64,000 nt of DNA from DAITBA01 sp036824005 (GCA_036824005.1 DAITBA010000002.1:62001-126000); one strand, 5' to 3'. Positions 42,795-52,217 are shown, counted from the stretch's first letter. A program made the numbers and translations. Notes: a model not told the origin generated them from the sequence alone.

Positions 42795-44600
42795 ATGAGT
42801 GCCACCGACATTCAGATTGCCATCTGCGGCTCGGCGGGCGACGGCACCATCGCCGCCGGCGCCATCCTGCGCACGGTGATGGCGGACGTCGGCTACCGCG
42901 TCATCAGCTTCGACGTCTATCCGGCCGAGATCCGCGGCTTCGGCAAGTGCATTTCGCGACTGCGCATCACCACCCAGCAGGCCTATTCGCTGAAGGAGAA
43001 GTCCGACGTCCTGGTGTCGCTCAACGACAGCCACGCCATCGCCCACGTCGGCGAAGTGCGCGACTATGGCGCAGTCATCTATGAGCGCGGCTCGATCGTG
43101 CAGTTGGCCGAGAGCGGTCACATCAGCGGCCACGTCCTGCCCGGGCAGCTGCCGTATCCGGTGGCGATACGCGAGCTGTCGGAGAAGGCTACCGGTGCCA
43201 ACCGTTCGCGCAACATCGTTGCCCTGGGCTTCCTCGCCGGACTGTTCGGGTTGCCCGTGGAGGCCTTCCACAAGGCCATCGGCGGCAAGTTCAAGGGCAA
43301 AGCGGGGCTTGCCGAAGCGAACATCATGGCGTTCCAGGCCGGTCACGAGGCGGGCGCGCACACCTTCAAGCTGGACGACGTGAGCTTCGGCCCGCCGGCC
43401 GCGACGGCCGTCCCCGGCGCAACCGTGCAGATGATCAGCGGCAACGCGGCCGTGGTACGCGGCTGTCTGGAGGCGGGCATCGACACCTTCTTTGGATATC
43501 CGATCACGCCGGCGACCTCGATCATGGAGCGGCTTGCTGTGGAGATGCCCAAGCGCGGCACGCGCCTGCTGCAGACCGAGGACGAGATTTCGGCGATCTC
43601 GACCACGATCGGCGCGGGCTTTGCCGGCGCACGCGCAGCCACCGCTACCTCCGGCCCCGGTCTGTCGCTCATGGCCGAGATGATCGGCCTGGGCGTGATC
43701 GCCGAGGTACCGGCGGTGATCTTCGTCTCGCAGCGGGGCGGGCCGTCCACCGGCATGCCGACCAAGACCGAACAGTCGGATCTCAACATGGCGATCTACG
43801 GCGGGCACGGCGACGCACCACGCATCGTTATCGCGCCGACCAATGTCGAGGGCTGCTATCGCTGCGCCGGCAAGGCCTTCGAAATGGCCGAGGCCTATCA
43901 GACGCCGGTGATTGTGCTGCTCGATCTATATCTGTCCAACCGTTACGAAACGGTGCTGTTTCCCGCACGCCCGCCCTTCGAGCCGAACCTTAACCGGGCA
44001 CCGGAAATGAGCGACCTGAGCGCCGGTTACCGCCGCTTCGCGCTCGGCGGCGACTCGATCAGCCCGCGGGCGCTGCCCGGCGACAAGGACGGCATGCATG
44101 TGGCGACGGGCCTCGAACACAACGAGCTGGGGCGGCCGAACGACCAGCCGGAAATGCACGAGGCGATGAGCCGCAAGCGCCACGAGAAACTCATGGCGGC
44201 ACTCGACCACCCAGACTTCACGGAGTACAAGCGGTTCGGCGATGAAGGCGAAGTGGAGGTGGGCATGCTGGCTTGGGGCTCCACCTTCGGCGAATGCCTG
44301 GAGGCCATGTTCCAGGCCCAGGCGGAAGGCATCCGTTGTGCCGCCATGAAGGTGGTGATGCTCAGCCCCTTCCCGACGGAGGCGGCGGCCGCATACATGG
44401 CCGACTGCCGCCAGGTGCTGGTACCGGAATTGAACTACCAGGGCCAGTTCGCAAGCCTCATCCAGGCCCATGTCGCCAAGCCGGTGACGCGGCTCACGCG
44501 TGTCACCGGCGCGCCGATGCGGGTCGAAGAAATTCTGGCCGAGATCCGGCGCCTGGCTGGACGAAGGGGATCCCCAGCCGGTGAGCGGCAGGCGGCGTGA
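42795..44600 (+). CDS. korA: 2-oxoacid:acceptor oxidoreductase, fused gamma-alpha subunit
   Basis: A 601-residue subunit. The first 190 residues are the gamma-type domain (ICGSAGDGTIAAGAILRTVM, CISRLRITTQQ); the rest is the alpha domain (GCLEAGIDTFFGYPITPATS, QTEDEISAISTTIGAGFAGA, TSGPGLSLMAEMIGLG, RGGPSTGMPTKTEQSDL). This fused form is usual in 2-oxoglutarate:ferredoxin oxidoreductases of aerobes and facultative anaerobes. With KorB it turns 2-oxoglutarate (or a similar acid) and CoA into the acyl-CoA, CO2 and reduced ferredoxin. It starts 13 bases after the previous gene. Confidence 0.9.
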   Translation: MSATDIQIAICGSAGDGTIAAGAILRTVMADVGYRVISFDVYPAEIRGFGKCISRLRITTQQAYSLKEKSDVLVSLNDSHAIAHVGEVRDYGAVIYERGSIVQLAESGHISGHVLPGQLPYPVAIRELSEKATGANRSRNIVALGFLAGLFGLPVEAFHKAIGGKFKGKAGLAEANIMAFQAGHEAGAHTFKLDDVSFGPPAATAVPGATVQMISGNAAVVRGCLEAGIDTFFGYPITPATSIMERLAVEMPKRGTRLLQTEDEISAISTTIGAGFAGARAATATSGPGLSLMAEMIGLGVIAEVPAVIFVSQRGGPSTGMPTKTEQSDLNMAIYGGHGDAPRIVIAPTNVEGCYRCAGKAFEMAEAYQTPVIVLLDLYLSNRYETVLFPARPPFEPNLNRAPEMSDLSAGYRRFALGGDSISPRALPGDKDGMHVATGLEHNELGRPNDQPEMHEAMSRKRHEKLMAALDHPDFTEYKRFGDEGEVEVGMLAWGSTFGECLEAMFQAQAEGIRCAAMKVVMLSPFPTEAAAAYMADCRQVLVPELNYQGQFASLIQAHVAKPVTRLTRVTGAPMRVEEILAEIRRLAGRRGSPAGERQAA

Positions 44601-44619
44601 AGCACCATCGGAGGCAGGC

Positions 44620-45525
44620 ATGACGGTCGTCAAACCCGTTTATCTCGAGGACAAGCTGAAGCAGATCCAGCGCAGCGGGAACCTCGGCTATCGCTCGAAG
44701 ACGCTGCCCACCTGGTGTCCCGGCTGCGGCTACTTTTCCATCGTCGACGGGCTGACGGCGGCGCTGTGCGAACTGGGCATACCCAATAAGGATGCGGTGG
44801 TGGTCTCAGGCATCGGCTGCTCGTCGCGCTTCCCGTTCTTCGTGCACACATATGGCTTCCATACCCTGCACGGGCGGGCGCTGCCCACCGCCACGGGGGT
44901 CAAGGTCGCCAACGAGGCACTGACCGTGGTAGCGGTAGGTGGTGACGGCGACGGGTTCGCCATCGGCGGCGGTCACGTGCCCCACGTGGCGCGACGCAAT
45001 GTGGACATCACCTATCTACTGCTGGACAACGGCATTTACGGCCTGACCAAGGGACAGACCTCACCGACCTCCGCACTCGGCTTCCGCACCACGACCAGCC
45101 CCTACGACAATCAGGACCGTCCGCTCAACCCGCTCATGATGCTTTTGTCCTACGGGGCGAGCTGGGTCGGGCAGGCCTACGCCGGGCGGCCGGATCAGCT
45201 GCGTCACCTGATCGTCCAGGCCATGGCCCATCGCGGCTTTTCCTACCTGCACGTCCTTTCGCCGTGCGTCACGTTTGACAAGACTGACCGCACCTATCAC
45301 AACCTGGATCTGGCGGTACGCGATCTGCCCGCCGACCACGATCCATCGGACATGGCAGCGGCCATGCGGCACGCCATGCGCCCGGACATGCCTGCGCTGG
45401 GCGTTTTCTATCGCGAGCAGCGGCCGACTCTGGGCGATGTGCTCGACGGGCTTGCCGAAAAGGCTGGGGGGGAGGGCGCCGCCCACACCGCCGCCCAGGC
45501 GCGCGGGCGCCGGGCGAGCCGGTAG
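44620..45525 (+). CDS. korB: 2-oxoacid:acceptor oxidoreductase, beta subunit
   Basis: A 301-residue thiamine-diphosphate subunit. TWCPGCGYFSIVDGL (Cys for Fe-S), SGIGCSSRFPFFVHTYGFHT, GRALPTATGVKVAN and the ThDP/metal motif GGDGDGFAIGGGHVPH ... NGIYGLTKGQTSPTS are all present. It lacks the full ferredoxin part, which the operon supplies in the GltD-like protein. GGAGG is six bases before the ATG. It ends the four-gene operon. Confidence 0.92.
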   Translation: MTVVKPVYLEDKLKQIQRSGNLGYRSKTLPTWCPGCGYFSIVDGLTAALCELGIPNKDAVVVSGIGCSSRFPFFVHTYGFHTLHGRALPTATGVKVANEALTVVAVGGDGDGFAIGGGHVPHVARRNVDITYLLLDNGIYGLTKGQTSPTSALGFRTTTSPYDNQDRPLNPLMMLLSYGASWVGQAYAGRPDQLRHLIVQAMAHRGFSYLHVLSPCVTFDKTDRTYHNLDLAVRDLPADHDPSDMAAAMRHAMRPDMPALGVFYREQRPTLGDVLDGLAEKAGGEGAAHTAAQARGRRASR

Positions 45526-45762
45526 CATCAGATCGGCCGGCGCGGCGGGAGGCGACACCGCCGGCAGCTTGCGCAGCACGTGGGGCGGGGCGCCGCGGCG
45601 GCGGAAGTTTGCCATCTAGATCGCGGTATCGATTCGACAAGGCACGCAGACGTCCCGGCGCGCACGGGCGGCCCGGCGCATTGCCAGCGTGCGCTCCTGC
45701 GGGTGGCAGACCATCGTCGCCTGTTCGATGGACGGGAAATTGCGCGCGACAGGCGCGGGCGG

Positions 45763-46329
45763 TCACTTTTGGCGCGGCATGTTCTTCATCATGTCCTGCA
45801 TGTTGGGCATGTTCTTCATCATTTCGTTCGCGTTGAACGTGCCCACCCCCGGCATGATCATGTCGCCGGGCTTCTGCCCGGGTTTGCACGGCCCGAGCCA
45901 CTTTGCTTCGACCGTGGTCTTGGCCTGCTTCATGCCCATCAGCGGGGGGTCGTAGGCCGTATCCATTTCGCCACGGTAACCCGAATCGAAATTACCGCTG
46001 AACACAGCCCTGGTCGTGGCAGTCGTCTTGTCGAACCTGCATACCGACTCGACGACGATGCGATCGCCCTCGCGGCGCATGCTGTTCTTCGAGCACTTCT
46101 GCTGCGTCATGTCCTTGCCCTGCTGTGCCATGAGGTTGTCGGTCTTCTCGTCGATGCAGTGCTGGATGTTGCTGACGTGGCCCTGGGCCGCCGAGCTCGT
46201 GCTCTTGACTTCCCACAAACCGGCCTTGCGCTTCGGGGCGTCGAAGGAATCAGCAGCGGCGGCGCACGTCGCGGCCGCGACAAGGCTGGCGAGGATGGCG
46301 CAGCGCAGGTACGTCGCGTCGGATCTCAT
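45763..46329 (-). CDS. Exported DUF3617 protein
   Basis: A 188-residue protein with a signal peptide ending near CAAAADS. The mature part has the DUF3617 layout: RKAGLWEVKS near the start, HCIDEKTDN, a Cys in KCSKNSMRREGDRIVVESVC, and a later KWLGPCKPGQKPGD. Its C terminus is Met-rich (NEMMKNMPNMQDMMKNMP), which may bind metal. The family's function is unknown. GGAG precedes the ATG at 46329. Confidence 0.85.
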   Translation of the reverse strand: MRSDATYLRCAILASLVAAATCAAAADSFDAPKRKAGLWEVKSTSSAAQGHVSNIQHCIDEKTDNLMAQQGKDMTQQKCSKNSMRREGDRIVVESVCRFDKTTATTRAVFSGNFDSGYRGEMDTAYDPPLMGMKQAKTTVEAKWLGPCKPGQKPGDMIMPGVGTFNANEMMKNMPNMQDMMKNMPRQK

Positions 46330-46662
46330 GAATCGCTCCTTTCCGGATGACGGACGGGCGCGCCCATCGCGGAGCTGCCCGTTGGGTAACATCGGTCCAT
46401 GTTACCCCGAAACCTCCCACCTGATCGGCTCAGTTGGGAATCGTTTTCGTCTGCACTCAAAGAGGATATGGGAAGTGCGAATAGGCAAGCACGAGGCGGT
46501 TCTGTTGCGCTGCAGCGTCAAATGTTCCGGACCGCCAACCGCATTCGTTCGTGCTATGCGCTTACAATGGCGGGCGCGACAGCCGCGCCGCTGTCATCGA
46601 GTTCAGCCGCCAATGGACGTTGATTCAAGCATCGTCCATGCCGACAGAGGGACCGATTCCCC
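46330..46662. other. 333-base gap between divergent DUF3617 and diguanylate cyclase genes
   Basis: No convincing coding sequence. It contains the inverted repeat at 46384-46407 described separately. The remainder should hold both divergent promoters. Confidence 0.5.
46384..46407. promoter_or_regulatory. Perfect inverted repeat in the DUF3617 / cyclase gap
   Basis: GGGTAACAT (46384-46392) and ATGTTACCC (46399-46407) are exact reverse complements with a six-base spacer. There is no T-run, and the site is 55 bases before the DUF3617 start, so it is more likely an operator than a terminator. The regulator is unknown. Confidence 0.5.
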
Positions 46663-47679
46663 ATGACGAAGGTAACCACCAGCAAGCGTTCGACCCGATC
46701 CGCACCGGTTCAGGAGCGCAGTTTCGCCGTCGATCTCATGGAGCATATGGTCGTCGCGACCTTCGTCGTTGATGCCGAGTGTCGCGTTATCATCTGGAAC
46801 AAGGCGTGCGAACGCCTTACCGGTGTCGCCGCCAGCGAAGTGCTTGGCACCCGCGAGCACTGGCGTGCCTATTACGACCACCCGCGTCCCTGTCTCGCCG
46901 ATCTCATTGCGCAGGGGCGAACGGGTGAAATCGACGCCCTGTATGTTCAGCACGATGAGATCTCGAGTTCCAGCCGGGGTATCCACGCCGAGAACTGGTG
47001 CGTCATGCCCCGCGTCGGGATGCGGCTGTATCTGGCGATCGATGCCGGGCCGATCTTCGATAAGGCGGGCAAACTCGTCGCCGTCGTGGAGACCTTGCGC
47101 GACATGACGGCGCAACAGGAAGCGCAACTGGCGCTGCAGCGCCTGGCGACCAAAGACGGACTGACGGGCGTCGCCAATCGCCGCTGCTTCGATGAAACCC
47201 TGCACCTGGAGTGGCGGCGGGCGCAGCGCGATGCCTATCTCATGTCGCTCATCATGATCGACGTGGACTTCTTCAAGCGCTACAACGATTCCTACGGCCA
47301 CCAGCGCGGCGACGAATGCCTCAAGGCGGTGGCCGGCACCATGGTGTCGGAGGTTTTTCGTCCGGCCGATCTCGTCGCCCGCTACGGTGGCGAGGAGTTC
47401 GCCGTCATACTTCCCAACACTGCCGTCGTCGGGGCGGAACTGGTCGCCGAGCGCATTCGCAGCGCTGTCGCCGCACTGCACATCCCGCACGGCGGGTCCG
47501 AGGTTGCCGATCATGTCACCGTCAGCCTCGGCGTGGCCACCCTCATGCCCGGGCAAGGCAACTCCCCGGAAGTGCTGCTGGCAAGTGCCGATGGCGCGCT
47601 CTACCGCGCCAAGCACGACGGACGAAACCGCGTTGCCGCGGTGGAACTGAGTGTCGCGACGGAGTCGAGCGCGCGGTGA
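46663..47679 (+). CDS. PAS-GGDEF diguanylate cyclase
   Basis: A 338-residue soluble protein. A PAS/PAC sensor (about 20-155; VVATFVVDAECRVIIWNKAC, VVETLRDMTAQQEAQ) is followed by a GGDEF domain (about 165-325) with DGLTGVANRRCFDE, MIDVDFFKRYND and the active loop RYGGEEFAVILP. The loop is intact, so it should synthesise cyclic-di-GMP. No inhibitory RxxD is seen at the usual place before the loop (it reads RPADLVARYGG, which could act as RxxD), so product inhibition is possible. Confidence 0.92.
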   Translation: MTKVTTSKRSTRSAPVQERSFAVDLMEHMVVATFVVDAECRVIIWNKACERLTGVAASEVLGTREHWRAYYDHPRPCLADLIAQGRTGEIDALYVQHDEISSSSRGIHAENWCVMPRVGMRLYLAIDAGPIFDKAGKLVAVVETLRDMTAQQEAQLALQRLATKDGLTGVANRRCFDETLHLEWRRAQRDAYLMSLIMIDVDFFKRYNDSYGHQRGDECLKAVAGTMVSEVFRPADLVARYGGEEFAVILPNTAVVGAELVAERIRSAVAALHIPHGGSEVADHVTVSLGVATLMPGQGNSPEVLLASADGALYRAKHDGRNRVAAVELSVATESSAR

Positions 47680-47961
47680 GATGCTGGGCGCCGCGCGGCG
47701 TGACTGCGGCATAGCGCGCGCCAGGCCCGCCGCACCCGATCGGCTGGCCTTGGCCGACATTGTTCGGCCCCCCGTTCTGTTACAACAGCTTCCGGCGCTT
47801 CAGGTTCATAATGCATGCAGCGCTACAGGCGCGGAACGATGCCTGCAGCGGCCAATGGGGGGCGTTTCGAAGCCGTTCGGCGCAGGCGGTCGACAAAGGC
47901 GCGAGGCCAGGCTTTCGAGCGGGAATTCCAATCGAATTGGCAAGGCGCGGAGTTGGTAGGG

Positions 47962-50145
47962 GTGAAGATCGGCGCAAAGCTGGCGTTGGCAGCGGTGTCG
48001 GCTGCGATGTTTCTGCTCGCGCTGCTGGCGGCGCTGGTGATCGTGTTCGCGGCGGGGCTGGAAGAGCAGGAGCGAGCGACGCTCCTGACGGTGCTGGACA
48101 ACCGCGCCGGCGCAGCGCTCATGATTGTCTTCGTCGCCTGCGGCTTTCTCTTCGCCATCCTGCGCTCGGCGCACGAGACGTTCGTCATCGCGCCGGCGCG
48201 CGCCGCGGAAGAAGCGGGCGCGATGCTGGGCGACGTCAGCCGTCGGCTGACCTTGCAGGGCAGCAGCGAGCTGCAGGGGCTGCTCGACGTGATCAATCGC
48301 GTCGCCGCCGGGCGGCAGTCCCACGAGGCGGAGATCGAGGCCCGGGTGCGCAACGCCAACGCCCGTGCCGAAGAGGAGACCAACCGCTTTGCCACCCTGG
48401 TGGCCGAACTGGCCCAGGGCGTCGTCGTCTGTAACGCCGACGGCAGGATCCTCCTCTACAACCGCCGGGCTCGGGAGCTGTTCGCGGACAGCGATGGTGT
48501 GGCGAGCGCTGCGTCCGTCGGACTCGGTCGATCGATCTATGCCGTGCTCGACCGTCAGCTGATCTCGTACTCTCTGGAAAAGGTGGCTGGCCACCACGAT
48601 CCGGACATCCCGTCTTCGAGCCACTTCGTCGCGGCGGTCGGCTCCGGGCGCCTGCTGCGCGTCGAACTTGCCCCTGTGCGCAGCGCGGCAGGTGCAACGG
48701 CCGCGGACGATGCCCGCACGGCCGGCGAGGCGCGCGATCTGCCCGCCTACCTCTTGGTCCTCGACGACATCACCGCGACGTTCGAGAGCGAATCCAAGCG
48801 CGACGTCCTGCTTCAGGGCATGACCCAGGGATTGCGCGGCCCCCTGGCCAATTTGCGCGCGGCGGCGGAAACCCTGCACGACTATCCGGACATGGACGCC
48901 GAGGAGCGTGGCCGCTTTCTCGCAGTGGTGCGCGACGAGGCGCAATCCCTGGGGAACCGCGTCGAGGCTGCGGCGCGGGAGTTCGCCTCCGTCGTCAGGA
49001 CCCGCTGGCCGTTGGAGGAAATGGCTGGTGCCGATCTGCTGGCGGCCGCCTGCCGGCGCATCGAGCAGCGCGCCGGCGTGCGCGCCAGCCTGGAAGAGGT
49101 TGCCCCCGATCTGCGCGTCAAAGTAGATGGGTTTTCGATTCTGCAGGCCATGACCTATCTCGCGGCGCGCCTGCGCGACGACCAGGGCGTGCGCGAGGTG
49201 CGCCTGCGGCTGACCGGCGACCGGCAAATGGCCCACGTCGATCTGCTCTGGTCCGGCGGATCGATGAGCAACGAAACCGAGATCCAGTGGGAACTCGATC
49301 CCATGCACGAAGCGGGCGAGACCACGCCGCTGACCGTGCGCGACGTGGTGGAGCGCTGCGGCGGCGAGATCTGGTTCCAGCGCCATCGCGCCAGCCAGCG
49401 CGCGTACTTCCGTTTCCTTCTGCCGACGGTATCCGAGCGCAAACGCCCCAGTGCCCGTGCCCCCTCCAGCGTCGCCACGGACAGCCGGCCGGAGTTCTAC
49501 GACTTCGACCTGTTCAAGCGCTGGGACACCGAGGGCGATCTGGACAACTGTCCGCTTGCGACGTTGTCATACACGGTATTCGACACCGAGACTACCGGCC
49601 TCGACCCCACCGGCGGCGACGAGATCATCCAGATCGGGGCGGTACGCATCGTCAATCGCCGCCTGTTGCGCCAGGAGAACTTCGAGCAACTGATCGATCC
49701 GCGCCGCCCGCTGCCGCCGAAGTCGGTCAAGGTGCATGGCATTACCCAGGCCATGCTGACCGGGCAGCCGAGCGCGGAGCGCGTGTTGCCGGTGTTCCGG
49801 GCCTTCGTCGCCGACACGGTGCTCGTGGCCCACAATGCGGCGTTCGACATGCGCTTTCTCGAACTCAAAGAAGAGAAGACCGGCGTGCGTTTCGACCGCC
49901 CGGTGCTCGACACCTTTCTTCTCTCGGCGGTAATCTTTCCCAACCAGGAGTCGCACCGGCTCGAGGCCATTGCCGAGCGCGTCGGCGTGACGGTAGTGGG
50001 GCGGCACACGGCGCTGGGCGATGCTATCGTCACGGGCGAGATCTTCCTCAAGATGCTGGACCTGCTCGCCGAGCGCGGCATTCACACGCTGCGCCAGGCG
50101 CGCGAGGCATCGGAGGCCACTTTCCATGCCCGCATTACCTATTGA
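47962..50145 (+). CDS. Membrane PAS/degenerate-kinase protein fused to a DnaQ-type exonuclease
   Basis: A 727-residue fusion. Two membrane helices (about 8-30, 47-70), coiled coil, PAS (about 145-250; VVVCNADGRILLYNRRAREL), a DHp-like helix and an ATPase-like domain, then a DEDDh exonuclease (about 535-700: FDTETTGL, HGITQAMLTG, LVAHNAAFDMRFL, GRHTALGDA with H682/D687). The kinase part is degenerate: the H box reads MTQGLRGPLANL with no His, and no N or G boxes are seen. The GTG at 47962 has GGAG nine bases before it; an in-frame start at 47815 is possible. It overlaps the DUF294 gene by 20 bases. Confidence 0.85.
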   Translation: MKIGAKLALAAVSAAMFLLALLAALVIVFAAGLEEQERATLLTVLDNRAGAALMIVFVACGFLFAILRSAHETFVIAPARAAEEAGAMLGDVSRRLTLQGSSELQGLLDVINRVAAGRQSHEAEIEARVRNANARAEEETNRFATLVAELAQGVVVCNADGRILLYNRRARELFADSDGVASAASVGLGRSIYAVLDRQLISYSLEKVAGHHDPDIPSSSHFVAAVGSGRLLRVELAPVRSAAGATAADDARTAGEARDLPAYLLVLDDITATFESESKRDVLLQGMTQGLRGPLANLRAAAETLHDYPDMDAEERGRFLAVVRDEAQSLGNRVEAAAREFASVVRTRWPLEEMAGADLLAAACRRIEQRAGVRASLEEVAPDLRVKVDGFSILQAMTYLAARLRDDQGVREVRLRLTGDRQMAHVDLLWSGGSMSNETEIQWELDPMHEAGETTPLTVRDVVERCGGEIWFQRHRASQRAYFRFLLPTVSERKRPSARAPSSVATDSRPEFYDFDLFKRWDTEGDLDNCPLATLSYTVFDTETTGLDPTGGDEIIQIGAVRIVNRRLLRQENFEQLIDPRRPLPPKSVKVHGITQAMLTGQPSAERVLPVFRAFVADTVLVAHNAAFDMRFLELKEEKTGVRFDRPVLDTFLLSAVIFPNQESHRLEAIAERVGVTVVGRHTALGDAIVTGEIFLKMLDLLAERGIHTLRQAREASEATFHARITY

Positions 50146-51580
50146 TTCCGACTCGGCGCCGGTCGGTCTGCACTCCGTGCTGCGCGGACTGGTCCGCCGC
50201 GAGCCTTTGTGCGTCGGGCCGATGGATAGCGTCCGCGACGTGCTGCGCGCGATGGACAGACGTGGCGGGGACGTGGCGGTCGTCGCCGACCCGGATACCA
50301 ACATGCCGCTGGGCAGTGTCACTCTGCGCGATGCGCTGCGCCTGATCGTCGAGGAATCCTGCGACCTCGATCAACCGGTGGTCGGCGTCATGACAGGCGG
50401 ATTGCCGGCACTATCGGCGGACGCGACGGTGCAGCAGGCGACCCTGCTCATGGTCCGGCGCGGACTGCGCTATCTGCTGCTGACGGAGCCGGACGGACGG
50501 TTGTTCAACATCGTTGCGCAAAGCGAGCTATATGGCCTGCAGGCAGCCGGCTCGGAGCACGTGGTGGCATCGGTGCTGGGCGCGCACACCATCGAGGATC
50601 TGGCCTCGGCAGCGGCGGAGGTGCGCGGTTTCGCCGCCCGGCGGTTGGCCGAGGGCGTGGGACCCGAGGCACTTTGCCAATGGATCTCTGCCTTGAACGA
50701 TCTCGTCACCATCCAGGTCATCGATCTGATCGAGGGTCAGTTCGATCTGCCCATCGTGCCCTGGTGCTGGCTGGTGTTCGGCTCGGAGGGCCGGCTGGAG
50801 CAGACACTCGTCACCGACCAGGACAACGGCATCGTCTTCGCCGCTGATTCGGCGGCGGAAGCCGAAGCGCTGCGACGCGAGTTCCTGCCGTTTGCCGAAA
50901 AGGTAAATCATGCCCTGGACGCCTGCGGGTTTCCGCTCTGTCGGGGGCAGATCATGGCCTGCAATCCGTCCTGGTGCCTGTCCCTGGACGAATGGCGGCA
51001 GGCATTCGCCAAGTGGATCGGCGCTGCCTTGCCGACGGCGCTGCTCAACTCGACGATCTTCTTCGACTTCCGACCGATCTACGGCCGGGACGACCTGTCC
51101 GGGGCACTGCGTAATTGGTTGCTGGGATATGTCAAGGACTTCCCGACGTTTCTGCGCGCGATGGCCGTCAGCGCGCTGGAAACCGGGCCACCGCTGGGCA
51201 TGTGGGGCCGGTTCACCTTCGACGATAGCCGGGAGTACCCGCACACCTTGGATCTGAAGGCCCAGGGCATTCGCCTGTTCGTCGACGCGGCCCGGGTGCT
51301 GGCACTGGCTCACGGCGTCGTGCATACGAACACCGTCGAGCGGCTGCGGGCGGAGCGGATCATGCTCGACATGCCGCTCGAGGAAACAGCGGCGGCGGTA
51401 GAAGCTTTCTATCAGATTCAGCGCCTGCGGTTGCGCAACCAGTTGAATGGGGAGTTCCCGAGCGCCGCCAACCGGCTCAATCCCAATCGACTGCACGAGC
51501 TGGACCGGCACATTCTTAAGGAGGCACTGCGGCATGCGCGCCGCCTGCAGCAGCGGGTAGCATTGGACTTCCAGGTGTGA
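50126..51580 (+). CDS. DUF294 nucleotidyltransferase-like protein with CBS domains
   Basis: A 484-residue protein. Two CBS domains (about 20-140) are followed by the DUF294 putative nucleotidyltransferase domain (about 175-310: FGSEGRLEQTLVTDQDNGIVF, with the GS and D-x-D pattern) and its C-terminal substrate-binding domain. Relatives in other bacteria usually carry a cyclic-nucleotide-binding domain at the N terminus, which is missing here. They are commonly encoded next to a DnaQ-like exonuclease and acetate-uptake genes; here the exonuclease partner is kept, and the genes overlap by 20 bases. Confidence 0.88.
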   Translation: MPALPIDSDSAPVGLHSVLRGLVRREPLCVGPMDSVRDVLRAMDRRGGDVAVVADPDTNMPLGSVTLRDALRLIVEESCDLDQPVVGVMTGGLPALSADATVQQATLLMVRRGLRYLLLTEPDGRLFNIVAQSELYGLQAAGSEHVVASVLGAHTIEDLASAAAEVRGFAARRLAEGVGPEALCQWISALNDLVTIQVIDLIEGQFDLPIVPWCWLVFGSEGRLEQTLVTDQDNGIVFAADSAAEAEALRREFLPFAEKVNHALDACGFPLCRGQIMACNPSWCLSLDEWRQAFAKWIGAALPTALLNSTIFFDFRPIYGRDDLSGALRNWLLGYVKDFPTFLRAMAVSALETGPPLGMWGRFTFDDSREYPHTLDLKAQGIRLFVDAARVLALAHGVVHTNTVERLRAERIMLDMPLEETAAAVEAFYQIQRLRLRNQLNGEFPSAANRLNPNRLHELDRHILKEALRHARRLQQRVALDFQV

Positions 51581-51679
51581 GCCCGCCGCGCCCAACACGC
51601 CCCGGCCGTTTCCCATTCGCTCCGTGATTCGGTAATCTTGGCGCTGTCCGGTTCAGCTAGGTTCAGGAGTATTGCTACC

Positions 51680-51907
51680 ATGCCCATCTACGAGTACGTC
51701 TGTGCATCTTGCGGCAAGGAATTCGAAAAGTTGGTGCGCGCTTCCTCGGCGGCGCCCGAATGTCCCGCTTGCCATGGCACCGAGCTGCGCAAGAAACTGT
51801 CCGCCTTTGCCGCCGTCACCGGCTCATCCGCCGCGGCCAGTGATCTTCCCGGTCCGTGCGGGAGCTGCGGCCATCCGGATGGCCCCGGGGCCTGCCGGTT
51901 CAGCTGA
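51680..51907 (+). CDS. FmdB-type zinc-ribbon protein
   Basis: A 75-residue protein. The FmdB-like zinc ribbon MPIYEYVCASCGKEFEKL (CxxC) pairs with CPACHG. A Ser/Ala linker then leads to a second Cys-rich tail, GPCGSCGHPDGPGAC. Role unknown; such proteins are often described as putative regulatory proteins. AGGAG-like TTCAGGAGT precedes the start. It precedes a lipoyl-type carrier and an RlhA-like gene. Confidence 0.88.
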   Translation: MPIYEYVCASCGKEFEKLVRASSAAPECPACHGTELRKKLSAFAAVTGSSAAASDLPGPCGSCGHPDGPGACRFS

Positions 51908-51947
51908 TCTTCCGTCTGCCACGATAACGAGAAGGCGACGCAGCCCC

Positions 51948-52217
51948 GTGCCGCCGGTGCGCGAGGTGCGCATGCCCAAGTTCCCACCTTGTTGGGAGAG
52001 CTGCGGCTCCTGCGGTCAGGGTGACATCACCGTGCAGAGCGTGCTCGTTTCGCCCGGCCAGACGGTGAGCTGCGACGAACCGCTGATCGTGCTTGAAACG
52101 GGGAAGGTGGCCCTGGACATCCCCAGTCCTCACGAGGGCGTGATTGTCGAGGTGGCCGTTCAGGAGTTTGATCCCATCGCCGAAGACGATCTCATCGTCC
52201 GCATCGACACGGCGTAG
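51948..52217 (+). CDS. Small biotin/lipoyl-attachment protein
   Basis: An 81- to 89-residue stand-alone lipoyl-type domain. It has REVRMPKFPPCWESCG at the start, VLETGKVALDIPSPHEG around the hairpin Lys that should carry the cofactor, and DLIVRID at the end. Two Cys near the N terminus (CWESCGSCGQGD) are unusual for a carrier. Start GTG 51948 keeps the first beta strand; GTG 51957 and ATG 51972 are alternatives. No enzyme that would use it is adjacent. Confidence 0.72.
   Translation: MPPVREVRMPKFPPCWESCGSCGQGDITVQSVLVSPGQTVSCDEPLIVLETGKVALDIPSPHEGVIVEVAVQEFDPIAEDDLIVRIDTA

Noticed and set aside
46399..46623. A 74-codon frame starting in the inverted repeat before the cyclase gene
   Set aside because: No ribosome binding site or recognisable feature; the ATG belongs to the palindrome.
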